This document shows positions 42,129-51,247 of a stretch of 64,000 nt of DNA, in pieces (position 1 is the first letter of the stretch; the number at the start of each line of letters is the position of its first letter). Origin of the DNA: CAZWVI01 sp964637165 (GTDB lineage: Bacteria; Planctomycetota; UBA1135); the NCBI GenBank assembly GCA_964637165.1, contig CAZWVI010000008.1, positions 1-64,000 on the forward strand, in the 5' to 3' direction. Under the pieces are notes generated by a model that was not told the origin of the DNA, made no database searches, and saw nothing but the letters and a program-made list of their open reading frames with translations. The position numbers were made by a program, and so were the translations under genes.

Positions 42129-42532
42129 TACAGGGCGCGAATTGCAAAGCTAACCCATGCCACGAACAAGATATTTGCGCTAGCGGCAAACATTGCAAAG
42201 CGCGATTTAACATTGTGGTTGGAAATTCTGGTGTAACTATGCAACCAGCGAAAGGCCACATAGCCCCAGGCGAGAATTACATCCAACTGGGTGGTAGTTC
42301 CCGACTGCATGATGAGAACGCACAACAGGTAGAAAAGGATTGGCATTTCAAAAACATTGCGATAGTGCTGCCGCGCCGACTGGATTGCGTTGGGCAAATC
42401 TCCATCAAACAGGCGGTACTGCTTCAACTTCACAGTGCCGCTGCGGGAAGCCTTGAGATTAACTTGCATCAAGTGGCCAGCGACTAGGCAGGACAACAAA
42501 ACCATGGCAAAAACTGGTGGAAGTAATTCCAT
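42128..42532 (-). CDS. MAPEG-family integral membrane protein
   Basis: Four-helix membrane protein of 134 residues. The conserved block ARQHYRNVFEMPILFYLLCVL and the later FRWLHSYTRISNHNVKSRFAMF match the bacterial branch of MAPEG (membrane-associated proteins in eicosanoid and glutathione metabolism). Function in bacteria is mostly unknown. Coupled to the RTX-repeat gene by a one-base overlap. A copy of the dispersed repeat lies 22 bp upstream of its start. Confidence 0.9.
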   Translation of the reverse strand: MELLPPVFAMVLLSCLVAGHLMQVNLKASRSGTVKLKQYRLFDGDLPNAIQSARQHYRNVFEMPILFYLLCVLIMQSGTTTQLDVILAWGYVAFRWLHSYTRISNHNVKSRFAMFAASANILFVAWVSFAIRAL

Positions 42533-42554
42533 GAAAGCTAGTCTACAGAGCTAG

Positions 42555-42580
42555 GGACTCTGACCCTAAACAGTGGGTCA
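42555..42580 (-). repeat. Dispersed palindromic repeat, copy 4
   Basis: On the minus strand TGACCCA, 7 variable bases, GGGTCAGAGTCC. It lies in the divergent gap between the MAPEG gene and the RlmI-like gene, 27 bp before the latter's ATG. Same consensus as copies at 29-54, 29007-29031 and 29159-29184. Confidence 0.8.
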
Positions 42581-42606
42581 GCGGCCAAGGGCAGTAAAGT
42601 GTGTCT

Positions 42607-43791
42607 ATGCCTGAAACAAAGCGCCTGCCAGCCGTCCACCTAGCCAAGTGGCCCCGTGGGCTGCGGGTCTTCAAAAAGGATGTCGACGATGCTCCGAGGG
42701 ACATGGAGTGCGGTACCCAGGTAGAGGTTCTGGACTACAAGGGCGAGTCCTGTGGATTCGGCTTGTGGCATCCGCAATCAATGATTGCCGTGCGCATCAT
42801 GCGCAAAGATGCACCAGTTGACGATGAATGGTTGATTTCACGAGTGCATAAGGCGATTGAGCGGCGTAAGGCTGCTGGCGTGGACATCAGCGCCCCATGT
42901 CGCATTCTTCACGCGGAATCAGACGACGTTCCAGCGCTGATGGTTGACCGCTTTGGCGACACCCTTAGTGCCACCCTATTTTCAGAAATCGCCATGCCAC
43001 TGTGGGATTTACTGGCGCCAGTGCTGCATGAAGCCCTTGGCACCCAACACCACAAAGCAGTACTCGACCACAAAGCCGCCCGCGCTGAAGGCTGTGCCCA
43101 AGCCGAGCAAAGCTCTGAAGAATGCCCCTCTTTAATTAAAATCACCGAGAACAATGTCCGCTACGAAGTCGATATGCGCGACGGCCACAAGACTGGCTTC
43201 TTTTGTGATCAACGCGAAAATCGGCGCCGCCTTGCCGAAGAGGTTAAGCGTTGCATCGAACGCAAAGGTAGTTGCACGGTGGCCGACATTTGCTGTTACA
43301 GCGGAGGCTTCGCATTATCCGCGGCGATGGCCGGCGCTACTAAAGTTGTCGGCGTTGATCTTGATGAAAAAGCGATTGCAGTTGCCAAACGTAACGCAAA
43401 CCTAAATCAAGCCAGTCAAATTAAATTCACCCATGCAGACGCCTTTGCTTGGTGTCGTCAAATTGCTGATAACGACCGCAAGTTTGACATCGTTGTTCTC
43501 GACCCGCCAAAATTCATTCCCAATCGCAATGCTTGGGATGAAGGAATTGCAAAATACCACGACTTGAACAAAGTTTCCGCGCCACTCCTCGAAGAGGGCG
43601 GCATGTTTTTAACTTGTTCATGCTCCGGTTTGTTGCCGGCTAATGACTTTCGTGAAAAAGTGCGCTTGGCAACTAAACGACTGGGCCGGCCACTACGTGA
43701 AGAAGGCTTTACCGGACCTGGCCCCGATCACCCGGTACGCCTTGACTACCCTGAAGGTTCTTACCTAAAGGCACTCTGGCTACGCGGGTAA
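42607..43791 (+). CDS. RlmI-like class I SAM-dependent rRNA methyltransferase
   Basis: An N-terminal PUA-like domain (LRVFKKDVDDAPRDMECGTQVEVLD...) and a RlmI/K-type Rossmann methyltransferase domain: GHKTGFFCDQRENRR, ADICCYSGGFALSAAMAG (SAM motif I), VLDPPKFIPNRNAW (motif IV) and TCSCSGLL with the catalytic-region Cys residues. The 394-residue length fits the 23S rRNA m5C1962 methyltransferase family. ATG 42607 is preferred over the GTG at 42601. The dispersed repeat copy 4 lies just upstream and would be within or next to the promoter. Confidence 0.9.
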   Translation: MPETKRLPAVHLAKWPRGLRVFKKDVDDAPRDMECGTQVEVLDYKGESCGFGLWHPQSMIAVRIMRKDAPVDDEWLISRVHKAIERRKAAGVDISAPCRILHAESDDVPALMVDRFGDTLSATLFSEIAMPLWDLLAPVLHEALGTQHHKAVLDHKAARAEGCAQAEQSSEECPSLIKITENNVRYEVDMRDGHKTGFFCDQRENRRRLAEEVKRCIERKGSCTVADICCYSGGFALSAAMAGATKVVGVDLDEKAIAVAKRNANLNQASQIKFTHADAFAWCRQIADNDRKFDIVVLDPPKFIPNRNAWDEGIAKYHDLNKVSAPLLEEGGMFLTCSCSGLLPANDFREKVRLATKRLGRPLREEGFTGPGPDHPVRLDYPEGSYLKALWLRG

Positions 43792-43792
43792 A

Positions 43793-44125
43793 TCACTTTT
43801 GGTTTAACCGCGCCAACTGTTGATTGCTATCCAGCAGTTGCACATCTAAAGTTGAAACCAATGTCTCGAGTGAGTCTACTCGTGAGCGAGCGGCGGAAAA
43901 ATTCGCCTCAAGTTGTGATAAGTAAGTGCGAGAACTTTCCAGTTCATTTTTTGCTCTATTGAGCTCTTTTTGAACCCAACTACGACGCTTGTTAACCTCG
44001 TCGCGAAACTCTTCACTAGCTTCAGCTAAGGCGCTTACCTTGCTGTCAGCGGAACTGCACGAGAATAAACTAGTGCTGATTAAGATGGCGAAAACAATCG
44101 CCCGAATGCCTGTTGACCTTATCAT
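43793..44125 (-). CDS. Small coiled-coil lipoprotein
   Basis: A 110-residue protein with a lipoprotein signal (AILISTSLFSCSS; lipid-attachment Cys about residue 23) followed by one long heptad-patterned helix rich in Glu, Arg and Leu (RSWVQKELNRAKNELESS...). It looks like a Braun-type or Lpp-like periplasmic spacer, but no C-terminal peptidoglycan-attachment Lys context is obvious (ending ARLNQK). It is 58 nt downstream of the DUF2891 gene on the same strand; the gap contains a small CGGCA/TGCCG hairpin without a T-run. Confidence 0.75.
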   Translation of the reverse strand: MIRSTGIRAIVFAILISTSLFSCSSADSKVSALAEASEEFRDEVNKRRSWVQKELNRAKNELESSRTYLSQLEANFSAARSRVDSLETLVSTLDVQLLDSNQQLARLNQK

Positions 44126-44183
44126 TTTTTTGGAACGGCAAAATGCCGCACCCTATTGGCGGAGGTCAAACGACCAAGTTTAG

Positions 44184-45272
44184 TTATTTTTCGAGGCCAG
44201 ATTCAGTCGCCATGTAAACCGCGAAGGATGCCAACCAATGGTCGCCCTCGTAGTTTCCTGAATTCACGTATGACAGACCGCGCTCCCAATGCTTCACCAG
44301 TGAGTTATGGAGTTTGCGATAGGCTGGGTGCGCAGTCCCAAGACTTTGCAACAATCCCTGCAAACACCATGCACGCGACAAACTAAGACCAGCTAAGTGA
44401 ACTAAATGTCCATCACTTTCATCACTCACAATCGCCGGTTCAAGTTGTGGCAATTCAAAGCCGGCAACCCAACTGGAAAATTCTGCAGCCGATAAAACGC
44501 GGCGCATCAGGTCGATTTCCTCTAAGCCGCTCGAAAGAAAATCCTGGCCGCTCGGCTCAAAACGCCAGCCCCAATTAGCATCTTGAGAAAACCATGTTCG
44601 GGAGCGGGCATCAATCAAATTGATCAATTCATCGTTGCCAGTAATCTTGGCGTAGTCCCAAACATGAGTTAAAGCAAAGGCCGTATTGCGGTGCACACCT
44701 GCCCGCACTGGCCATGTTAACTTTGGTAAGTAATCAAGAATGCGCGCAACTAAAAGTTCTTCTAGATTGCGCAAAGAATCTCGCCACTGTTGAACTTGGG
44801 CATCGCCACTCCAACTCTCCAATTCGCCACAAAGACGCAAATACCACGCCCAACCGTACATTCGTTCATAAGATTTATTGTGCTCCTCTTCGAAATAAGC
44901 AAGTTCTGCCTGCATAATTTCATCTGTCAAATGCTGACTAATTGTCGTTCGTGTACGCTTCGCAACATCTGCGCTGAGTAAATTTAACTTCAACAAACGC
45001 ACCAACATCCAATGGCCATGCACCGATGAATGCCAGTCGAAACTTCCATAAAAAGCGGGGTGCATTTGTTTTGGAGTGCGCGCAGAACTCGGGTCTACCT
45101 GCACCTCCGAGGGCTTATTTGGAAATTCACGTACGATGCCGTCAAGCGCCAATTCGGCAAAGGCGTCGGCTTGAGCAGAGCTGAAGGTTGGCATGGATGT
45201 CACAGTTTGTACGTTATTTCCGGCGCAAGCGTTTAGCGCAGTAGCAGCAATGATTAGTAGGAGACGATTCAT
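44184..45272 (-). CDS. DUF2891-family lipoprotein
   Basis: A 362-residue protein with a lipoprotein-type N-terminus (MNRLLLIIAATALNACAGN). The body matches DUF2891: FPNKPSEVQ, HPAFYGSFDWHSSVHGHWMLVRLL, and later an alpha-helical barrel-like region with YGWAWYLRLCGEL, VRAGVHRNTAFALTHVWDYAK and DFLSSGLEEIDLMRRVL. The fold probably resembles alpha/alpha toroid hydrolases, but activity is unknown. It starts immediately after the FG-GAP gene stop and is the last gene of the overlapping ABC/PDZ/FG-GAP operon. Confidence 0.8.
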   Translation of the reverse strand: MNRLLLIIAATALNACAGNNVQTVTSMPTFSSAQADAFAELALDGIVREFPNKPSEVQVDPSSARTPKQMHPAFYGSFDWHSSVHGHWMLVRLLKLNLLSADVAKRTRTTISQHLTDEIMQAELAYFEEEHNKSYERMYGWAWYLRLCGELESWSGDAQVQQWRDSLRNLEELLVARILDYLPKLTWPVRAGVHRNTAFALTHVWDYAKITGNDELINLIDARSRTWFSQDANWGWRFEPSGQDFLSSGLEEIDLMRRVLSAAEFSSWVAGFELPQLEPAIVSDESDGHLVHLAGLSLSRAWCLQGLLQSLGTAHPAYRKLHNSLVKHWERGLSYVNSGNYEGDHWLASFAVYMATESGLEK

Positions 45273-46907
45273 TTAACGATTCAAGAATGGCGACCAAATG
45301 ATTCCCTTTAGACTGGTGGCAGTCGGAGATGGCTTGCGAAATATCAGCACTTCATCTTTGCCATCACCATCAACATCTTTGATAGTCATAGTTTGTGGAT
45401 TGTCAGAATTGGGTTTAGGGGCCGGCAATGTAGCTGATACTTTTTGGGAATCGGCCAACGATGCGAGCAAGCTAGTGCGGCCCATCGCCCACTTGCCAAT
45501 CGCTTGCATATCAAATTCCACTTCTTTCGGAGACTTTAGAGCTTTGCTCAAAACTTGTTCTGATAATTTGCTAATGGCATCATTACTTTCGACAACATCA
45601 TTCCAAACTTTAATCCCGCCTAAAGAATCCATTGCCACCAAATCGGTAGCGAGACCATCGCCATCAAAGTCTGCTAAACGATAAACAGAGTGACGAACTT
45701 CTTCAGCTTCATCCTCGGCTGCGGCAAAATCCAAAATACTCGGCAATTTTATTTTCACCGATTTACTCTGTGGCAATGGGCGCTTCTGAAATCTGCCGTC
45801 GCCGCGGCCTTTATAGGCAAGAATGTCAAATTCAATTTTCACATCCATGAAGATAAATGAGAACACTCGCGCCAAGGACAAGTCTTCAATACGCAACAGA
45901 ACTAAATCAGGGATTTGGTCGTCATCAACCAGTAAGGCCGAAGCGAATAGGACGTTTCCGCGGGTTGGCATTTGGTCGCGCGGGCGGCGTAAATCCAATC
46001 CTTGTTCGCCACCCATATAAACAATAATAGTTCCGCCCGCTAAGACGATTAAATCGAGTGCACCGTCTTGATTTAGGTCAAGCCACTCCTCCATTACCAT
46101 AAACTTAGTTAGTGCCGCGATATTCCCAGGATCAAATTTAAGTTCAGGCAACCGGTCCTGAAACTTTTCCAAGTTTACGGTCGCAGTTGGCTCATTTGGT
46201 AAGCCATTCTCATCACTAATATACTGATTAACGGATCCCTCGCTGGTGACCAGCAAATCAGATCGACCGTCGCCACTGATGTCACTCATGTCTATCGCGG
46301 GAATTCTTAGCGAGCGGCGCACTTTACCCAGCAAGCTATTTGGTCTCAAAGCGCCGACTTCAAGAATTAAATTTGAAGCCACCTTCAGCAATGGACCACG
46401 CGAAAAGCCATTAGCACTTGAGCGATCTCCGAACCATAGTTCGACCTTCTCTCCGACCGGAATAATTAAATCGTTCAAGCCATCGTGGTCGATGTCACGC
46501 ACAAATGAAGCCGGCCGCAAACCACGCGGCACGCCATGGCGACCACCAAGCCCATCAACAACTAACTCCCACGAAAACTGATTGCTTTGAGGGTCAAGCA
46601 CCAATTTCTGAAGCTTTTGTCCATCGACTAAAACAACAAATTCATCAAGGCCATTATTTTCGCAATCAGCTACCGTCCACAGAATCGATTCTCCGCTAAA
46701 TGAAATTTTAACGTCCCGATCTGGGGTGTTTAGTAATAGCTCACCTTGGCGCACTTCAATTCGCGCACAACATGAAAGATCTGGAAAATCGACCAAGGCA
46801 ATGTGCTCGGGCATGGTGTCAATTACAAAATTAGCCAACCCTTGTTGGTCAAATTGAGGCCCGGACAAGGCCGACACTTGCATAATCGCACAGGCCAATA
46901 AACTCAT
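45273..46907 (-). CDS. Secreted FG-GAP/VCBS-repeat protein B
   Basis: A 544-residue exported protein with a short hydrophobic leader (MSLLACAIMQVSALSG). It has at least five FG-GAP-type calcium loops: DIDHDGLNDLIIPVG, DISGDGRSDLLVTSE, DLNQDGALDLIVLAG, DFDGDGLATDLVAMD and DVDGDGKDEVLIFR, spaced along an integrin-like beta propeller. No enzyme motif is seen. Its ATG overlaps the stop of the related FG-GAP protein A (ATGA). The two are probably ancient paralogs acting together at the surface. Confidence 0.82.
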   Translation of the reverse strand: MSLLACAIMQVSALSGPQFDQQGLANFVIDTMPEHIALVDFPDLSCCARIEVRQGELLLNTPDRDVKISFSGESILWTVADCENNGLDEFVVLVDGQKLQKLVLDPQSNQFSWELVVDGLGGRHGVPRGLRPASFVRDIDHDGLNDLIIPVGEKVELWFGDRSSANGFSRGPLLKVASNLILEVGALRPNSLLGKVRRSLRIPAIDMSDISGDGRSDLLVTSEGSVNQYISDENGLPNEPTATVNLEKFQDRLPELKFDPGNIAALTKFMVMEEWLDLNQDGALDLIVLAGGTIIVYMGGEQGLDLRRPRDQMPTRGNVLFASALLVDDDQIPDLVLLRIEDLSLARVFSFIFMDVKIEFDILAYKGRGDGRFQKRPLPQSKSVKIKLPSILDFAAAEDEAEEVRHSVYRLADFDGDGLATDLVAMDSLGGIKVWNDVVESNDAISKLSEQVLSKALKSPKEVEFDMQAIGKWAMGRTSLLASLADSQKVSATLPAPKPNSDNPQTMTIKDVDGDGKDEVLIFRKPSPTATSLKGIIWSPFLNR

Positions 46908-48409
46908 TCTTGCCCCCGCGTAATGTAAATATCCGCACCACCTTCTCGCAACAACATCACGTCGCCGACGCCATCTTGGTTTAAATCTTCAATTTGAACC
47001 GCCGAAGCCAAGGCGTTAGTAGGAATAGTAAAGCTCGGTGACTTGGCGAATCGCAACACTCCTTCCCGCGACTGCAAACGCCGCATTTCCAATTGGCCGG
47101 AGCTATTTGATTCGAGCAAATCAAAACGATAATCACCATTTAAATCAGCGGCCATCGATGGCACTAAGCTAAAAGCACTAAAGTCTGATGATGGGTAATT
47201 ACGTTGATAACGAAGAGCCGCCAAGTCTTGATGTTCCCCGTTGGGTAGTGCTGGATAAACACTAACAATATGGCGAATATCAACTCCGCCCATTCCAAGT
47301 TGCTGCAATTTTAGTTGCCATGAACTTACCACCAAATCTTTTAAGGGCGCATTAGCCTCAGGTGTGGTCCTGCACAAACTCACATTTGACCAAGCTGCTT
47401 CGGACACTAGCAGCGAGTCCGGCCGGGCAAATGGTCGAAATTGCGTTATTGCGTCTAGAAAAAGTAGATGTTGCCATTCGGCTTCGATTAGGCCATCGTT
47501 TTTACGGCTTAACAGAATGTCCAAAGCTGGGCCACCTCCCGCATCGACAATTTGCAAATCTTCAACAGACCAATCGCCACTATCGCCAAATTTGCTCTCA
47601 AAATCTGCGTCTGGCAAAAAATGTGGCTGCTGTTCGCGGTAATAATGACAGCGTAACTTTTTATCTTTAACATAAAGTAAATCTAAAAAGCCATTACCAT
47701 TGGCGTCGGCCAGCAACGGCATCGGAATACTTTCCTCGACGAACAAAACTGCAGGTGCTTCCAAAACTCCAACATCTTGATTGGGGTGAACCAAATCAGC
47801 CAAAGGTTGACTGCTAGCCTTCACATCAATCATGCCGCCGAGTGAGGCCGAAGCGATTGGTTGTCGCCGCATATCAGAACGAATTGGAATTTCTCCGAGT
47901 ACTTTCGCGTCCGCGTCAACCACTTGGAATTGGGTCCAATTGGCCAACACAACTTCATCACGGCCATCGTTATTGACATCTCCGATTGCTGACCAGAGCG
48001 GAAATCTTTGTTCGGATGCTAAATCCAAAAACATTTCGCCACTGGCGATTTTTTTAATTCCACTATAAGTAGACTTGCGCGGCGACAACACAAATCCAGC
48101 GCTACGGGTTTGCGCAAATATTTCCACGCCAGCTTGCGTATTATCAAACTCACCCACTCCCCAAGCGATAATGTCTTTTTTTATTTCTAAAACATTATCC
48201 GGACTTGGTGAATAGGATCCATCGGCACGCAGCCGATGGTAATGCCATTCACGTGTACCACTCGCTTCAACATAAGTTGCAAACAGCAAGTCTTGCATGC
48301 CATCGCCGTCAACATCGCACACTTGCCAAGACAGCGGCATTTCCGCAGCGGGAATAGTTGAGTGAACATGATTCACTTGAACCGCCATCAACAAGCTGGC
48401 GAGAATCAC
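46904..48409 (-). CDS. Secreted FG-GAP/VCBS-repeat protein A
   Basis: The GTG at 48409 overlaps the PDZ gene stop (GTGA) and yields a signal-like start (ILASLLMAVQVNHVHS) and 501 residues; an earlier ATG at 48448 would overlap the PDZ gene by 43 bp and seems less likely. Propeller repeats include DVDGDGMQDLLFATY, DVNNDGRDEVVLANW, DANGNGFLDLLYVKD, DLNGDYRFDLLESN and DLNQDGVGDVMLLR. These bind Ca2+ and are common in surface-exposed proteins. Its partner gene B overlaps it by 4 bp. Confidence 0.8.
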   Translation of the reverse strand: MILASLLMAVQVNHVHSTIPAAEMPLSWQVCDVDGDGMQDLLFATYVEASGTREWHYHRLRADGSYSPSPDNVLEIKKDIIAWGVGEFDNTQAGVEIFAQTRSAGFVLSPRKSTYSGIKKIASGEMFLDLASEQRFPLWSAIGDVNNDGRDEVVLANWTQFQVVDADAKVLGEIPIRSDMRRQPIASASLGGMIDVKASSQPLADLVHPNQDVGVLEAPAVLFVEESIPMPLLADANGNGFLDLLYVKDKKLRCHYYREQQPHFLPDADFESKFGDSGDWSVEDLQIVDAGGGPALDILLSRKNDGLIEAEWQHLLFLDAITQFRPFARPDSLLVSEAAWSNVSLCRTTPEANAPLKDLVVSSWQLKLQQLGMGGVDIRHIVSVYPALPNGEHQDLAALRYQRNYPSSDFSAFSLVPSMAADLNGDYRFDLLESNSSGQLEMRRLQSREGVLRFAKSPSFTIPTNALASAVQIEDLNQDGVGDVMLLREGGADIYITRGQE

Positions 48410-49311
48410 TGTGAAATGCTCTCCAATGTTGCCTCGCCAGACTTCCACGAGAAGAAGGTTAAAACCGTAGTTTCAACTTCCTCACCAAGTCTTTCGCGTT
48501 TAAACAACGAAAACAAAATCAAATCGCCGAGCATTAAAAATTCGCTATCGATTTCAGGATTATATTCCCAAGTCCACAGTGGCCAAAAAGAATGAGCGGT
48601 CAAGCGACGACCCGGCGACCATGCTTGACAAGAAACGCTTAAGCGTTCTTCTCCACGTAACACTTGCAACTCAAACTTATCACCTGGGGACAACTCACCG
48701 CGCAAATATCTAACCAGGTGCTGAGCAGTCAAGCCAAGCTCTTGACCATTCACACCCCGAACAATATCGCCCAACTTTAGCTTGCTACTTTTGAGCGGAG
48801 AATCCGTGCCCATTCGAAACAACACTGGGCCGCGCGGACTGTCGAGCCAAGCACTACGTGTTAGCACTCTATCAACATAGTAAAGCGTTTGTTGTTGAGC
48901 GCCATGGTCAATCACCTTTAGATTTACGCTGCTCTGGAAAACACGACTGCCGCGTTCAAGTTGAAGTTCGCATTGTTGTGGCTGGCGTACTGACTGCAAC
49001 CAAACATCCAAAGCCTCCGGGGCGTCAATGCGATCTTGATTTATGGCAAGTAGTACGTCCCCGACTTGGCAGCCACCACGACTTGCAGGAGAATTCTCCG
49101 CCACCGCGATAATGCGTACCCCGGGGCGAATTTCTAAATCTTCAAGCGATTCGCTCTCGTTGGGCGCAACTGTAATACCTAAATCGCCGCGCACCTTTTG
49201 CGCCAACGATTCAACGCCCTGTAAAGCCAACAAATTGGCCGGGACCGGAATCGGTTCCCAAGTCGTGCAGGCCGATGCAGACAGTACGAACAGCAAGAGA
49301 AGGCATCTCAT
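48406..49311 (-). CDS. Lipoprotein with two PDZ domains
   Basis: A 301-residue lipoprotein (MRCLLLLFVLSASAC, lipid Cys at residue 15). PDZ 1 (about residues 45-135) contains GVRIIAVAENSPASRGGCQVGDVLLAINQD; PDZ 2 (about 150-230) contains GTDSPLKSSKLKLGDIVRGVNGQELG. There is no protease domain, so it is likely an adaptor that binds exposed C-termini in the periplasm. It sits 9 nt after the ABC permease and overlaps FG-GAP protein A, pointing to a joint role with the secreted propellers. Confidence 0.82.
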   Translation of the reverse strand: MRCLLLLFVLSASACTTWEPIPVPANLLALQGVESLAQKVRGDLGITVAPNESESLEDLEIRPGVRIIAVAENSPASRGGCQVGDVLLAINQDRIDAPEALDVWLQSVRQPQQCELQLERGSRVFQSSVNLKVIDHGAQQQTLYYVDRVLTRSAWLDSPRGPVLFRMGTDSPLKSSKLKLGDIVRGVNGQELGLTAQHLVRYLRGELSPGDKFELQVLRGEERLSVSCQAWSPGRRLTAHSFWPLWTWEYNPEIDSEFLMLGDLILFSLFKRERLGEEVETTVLTFFSWKSGEATLESISQ

Positions 49312-49320
49312 TAGTGCAGT

Positions 49321-50310
49321 TTAAAGCCGCTTGGCCTTAAATGAAGTATTTGCCGCTAGGGCCAACAACACCAATGCAATTAAACTGCCCCATCGTCCAG
49401 TTTTCACCGCGGCGGCGGGGATTGGCGGTTGATCGGTGTAACCATCAGCAAAGTAGCTTGCCATCTTCAAGGCCGAGTCCTTACCCATTCCCGGCAACCA
49501 GTCGGCAAAGCACCACCAGGCTTTTTCTCCAAGTTCTGGAGCCAATAAAACTCCGAAAAGTAGTACCGAACCAAGCGTCACGCCAGAAGCGAGCGACCCG
49601 GTCGGGAAAAGCAAGCTTAAAGCGAATGCAAAAATTCCCAGTGCAACCAGTGGCAACAAGGCATTCAATAAAGCAAATAGAATTCCATGACTAATTTCTT
49701 CTTCAGCAACCAATAATATTGGCACGAAAGGGTAGTGCTCATCTGGAATTTGATAATCAAGGTCGGCATCCAGAGCCGCGGCAACTTGGTCGGCGCGCAA
49801 ATCATTAGCGACTAGCCAGTCGCTAAAGGCGGCTTTACCTTCAGGGTCGTCGTCTAACAAGATTGGGTCGGTAACAACATTGCCTGCATCAAAGAACAAG
49901 GCACTGCTGCCGGCCGCGGCACTGACTGCCACCACCGCCAACAAGATTGGCAACAAGCAGGCAACTAGCGCCCGCGAAAGCACGAAAGCACTGCGTGAAA
50001 TATTTCGACATAAGGGATCGCGCGCAACTCCCAAGGAGATTTCGCGAGGCATAGCACCACCAATTATTACGATGCAACTCAACTCAACTAAGGTCAATCC
50101 AAAGCTTGCCGCCTGACCAAAACGTGGCCAAAAATTTTGGTGGTTAGCCGCCAACTCATCGAAGCCACCATCATTTATGTTAAGTGAAACGTAGGCCCAC
50201 AATACTCGGGCAAAAACCGCCAATACAATTAGCCACAGGCTAATGCGCAGATTTTTTCGCTGCCAACTAGCCCAAAGTTCGGCGCGCAGTGAATTCCAGA
50301 AACCACTCAT
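49321..50310 (-). CDS. ABC-2-type transporter permease
   Basis: Six-helix-type permease of 329 residues. The first helix (about residues 20-45) is followed by a periplasmic stretch (LNINDGGFDELAANH), then hydrophobic segments including GLTLVELSCIVIIGGAMPREISLGVARDPLC, typical of ABC-2 export/efflux permeases near their coupling helix. A larger periplasmic loop (about 145-200, with many Asp) is present. Its ATG overlaps the ATPase stop by 4 bp. The substrate is unknown. Confidence 0.85.
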   Translation of the reverse strand: MSGFWNSLRAELWASWQRKNLRISLWLIVLAVFARVLWAYVSLNINDGGFDELAANHQNFWPRFGQAASFGLTLVELSCIVIIGGAMPREISLGVARDPLCRNISRSAFVLSRALVACLLPILLAVVAVSAAAGSSALFFDAGNVVTDPILLDDDPEGKAAFSDWLVANDLRADQVAAALDADLDYQIPDEHYPFVPILLVAEEEISHGILFALLNALLPLVALGIFAFALSLLFPTGSLASGVTLGSVLLFGVLLAPELGEKAWWCFADWLPGMGKDSALKMASYFADGYTDQPPIPAAAVKTGRWGSLIALVLLALAANTSFKAKRL

Positions 50311-51230
50311 TGCGTCACCCCCACGGCCTCTCTAAACACATCCATCAAATTGGCGTGGCGCGGGACGAACTCATCGAGGCCGAGGTCGGCATTTGCCAAT
50401 TGCGCGCACAGCCCGGCCAAATCGGCTTGTTCCTTTAACTTTGCCGCGAGACGTCCATTGCCAAGTTCCTCACAGCTTGTTACTTCAGATGACTTAGTCA
50501 TCAGCTCAACGGCGAGCTTGGTGTTGCCACAATGAATTTCAAGACTGTCACCAGCTTGCGCTAACAATTGACGTGTCTCGCCCTCGAGCACGCAACGGCC
50601 ATGCTCAATAATCCCAATGCGATTGCAAACATCTTGCACTTCACGTAAATGGTGACTTGAAAGCACCACGGTTAAGCCCTGGTCAAAGGCCAGCTTTCGA
50701 AACAACTCTAGCAACTGTTCGACACCTTCCGGATCCAATCCGGACAACGGTTCATCTAAGAGTAATAGTTTTGGCGCTCCCAGTAAGGCGCGCGCAACGG
50801 CAGCACGGCGGCCTTGACCATGCGAAAGTTTGTCGCCGCGATTATGTTGTCGATGAGTTAGGCCGACCAGATCTAAAACATCATCGACGCTGCGTCCAGC
50901 AGTAATTCCACCTCGCATGCAAGCAATCTCGAGGTTTTGCCGCACACTCAAACTATCGTCTAAGCCAGGTGGATCTAATGCGACCCCAATTGGCTCAGAA
51001 ACTCGGTGTAGCTTTTGGGCATCGACCCCAAAAACCTGAGCCTGGCCTGTGGCTTGCGGCAAAAAACCGAGTAGCGCGCGCATCGTTGTGGTTTTGCCGG
51101 CACCGTTGCGGCCGAGCAAGCCATAAAGGTCACCGGGATGAACCTCAATGTCCACTCCATAAAGAATTTGAGTCGCACCAAACTTAAGACTAAGTTGGCA
51201 CGTTTGGAGGACGGGGGCGGTTGCATCCAC
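50307..51230 (-). CDS. ABC transporter ATP-binding protein
   Basis: ATPase of the CcmA/NatA-like export class, 307 residues. Walker A GRNGAGKTT (about residues 39-47), LSHGQGRR as the signature, Walker B LLLLDEPLSGLDP and the H-loop in VVLSSHHLREVQ. The C-terminal 80 residues form an extra regulatory segment usual in this class. It is the first gene of a run that continues with permease, PDZ lipoprotein, two FG-GAP proteins and DUF2891. Divergent from the secreted protein at 51248; the starts are only 17 bp apart. Confidence 0.92.
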   Translation of the reverse strand: MDATAPVLQTCQLSLKFGATQILYGVDIEVHPGDLYGLLGRNGAGKTTTMRALLGFLPQATGQAQVFGVDAQKLHRVSEPIGVALDPPGLDDSLSVRQNLEIACMRGGITAGRSVDDVLDLVGLTHRQHNRGDKLSHGQGRRAAVARALLGAPKLLLLDEPLSGLDPEGVEQLLELFRKLAFDQGLTVVLSSHHLREVQDVCNRIGIIEHGRCVLEGETRQLLAQAGDSLEIHCGNTKLAVELMTKSSEVTSCEELGNGRLAAKLKEQADLAGLCAQLANADLGLDEFVPRHANLMDVFREAVGVTQ

Positions 51231-51247
51231 GCTATCAGGATAGAATC

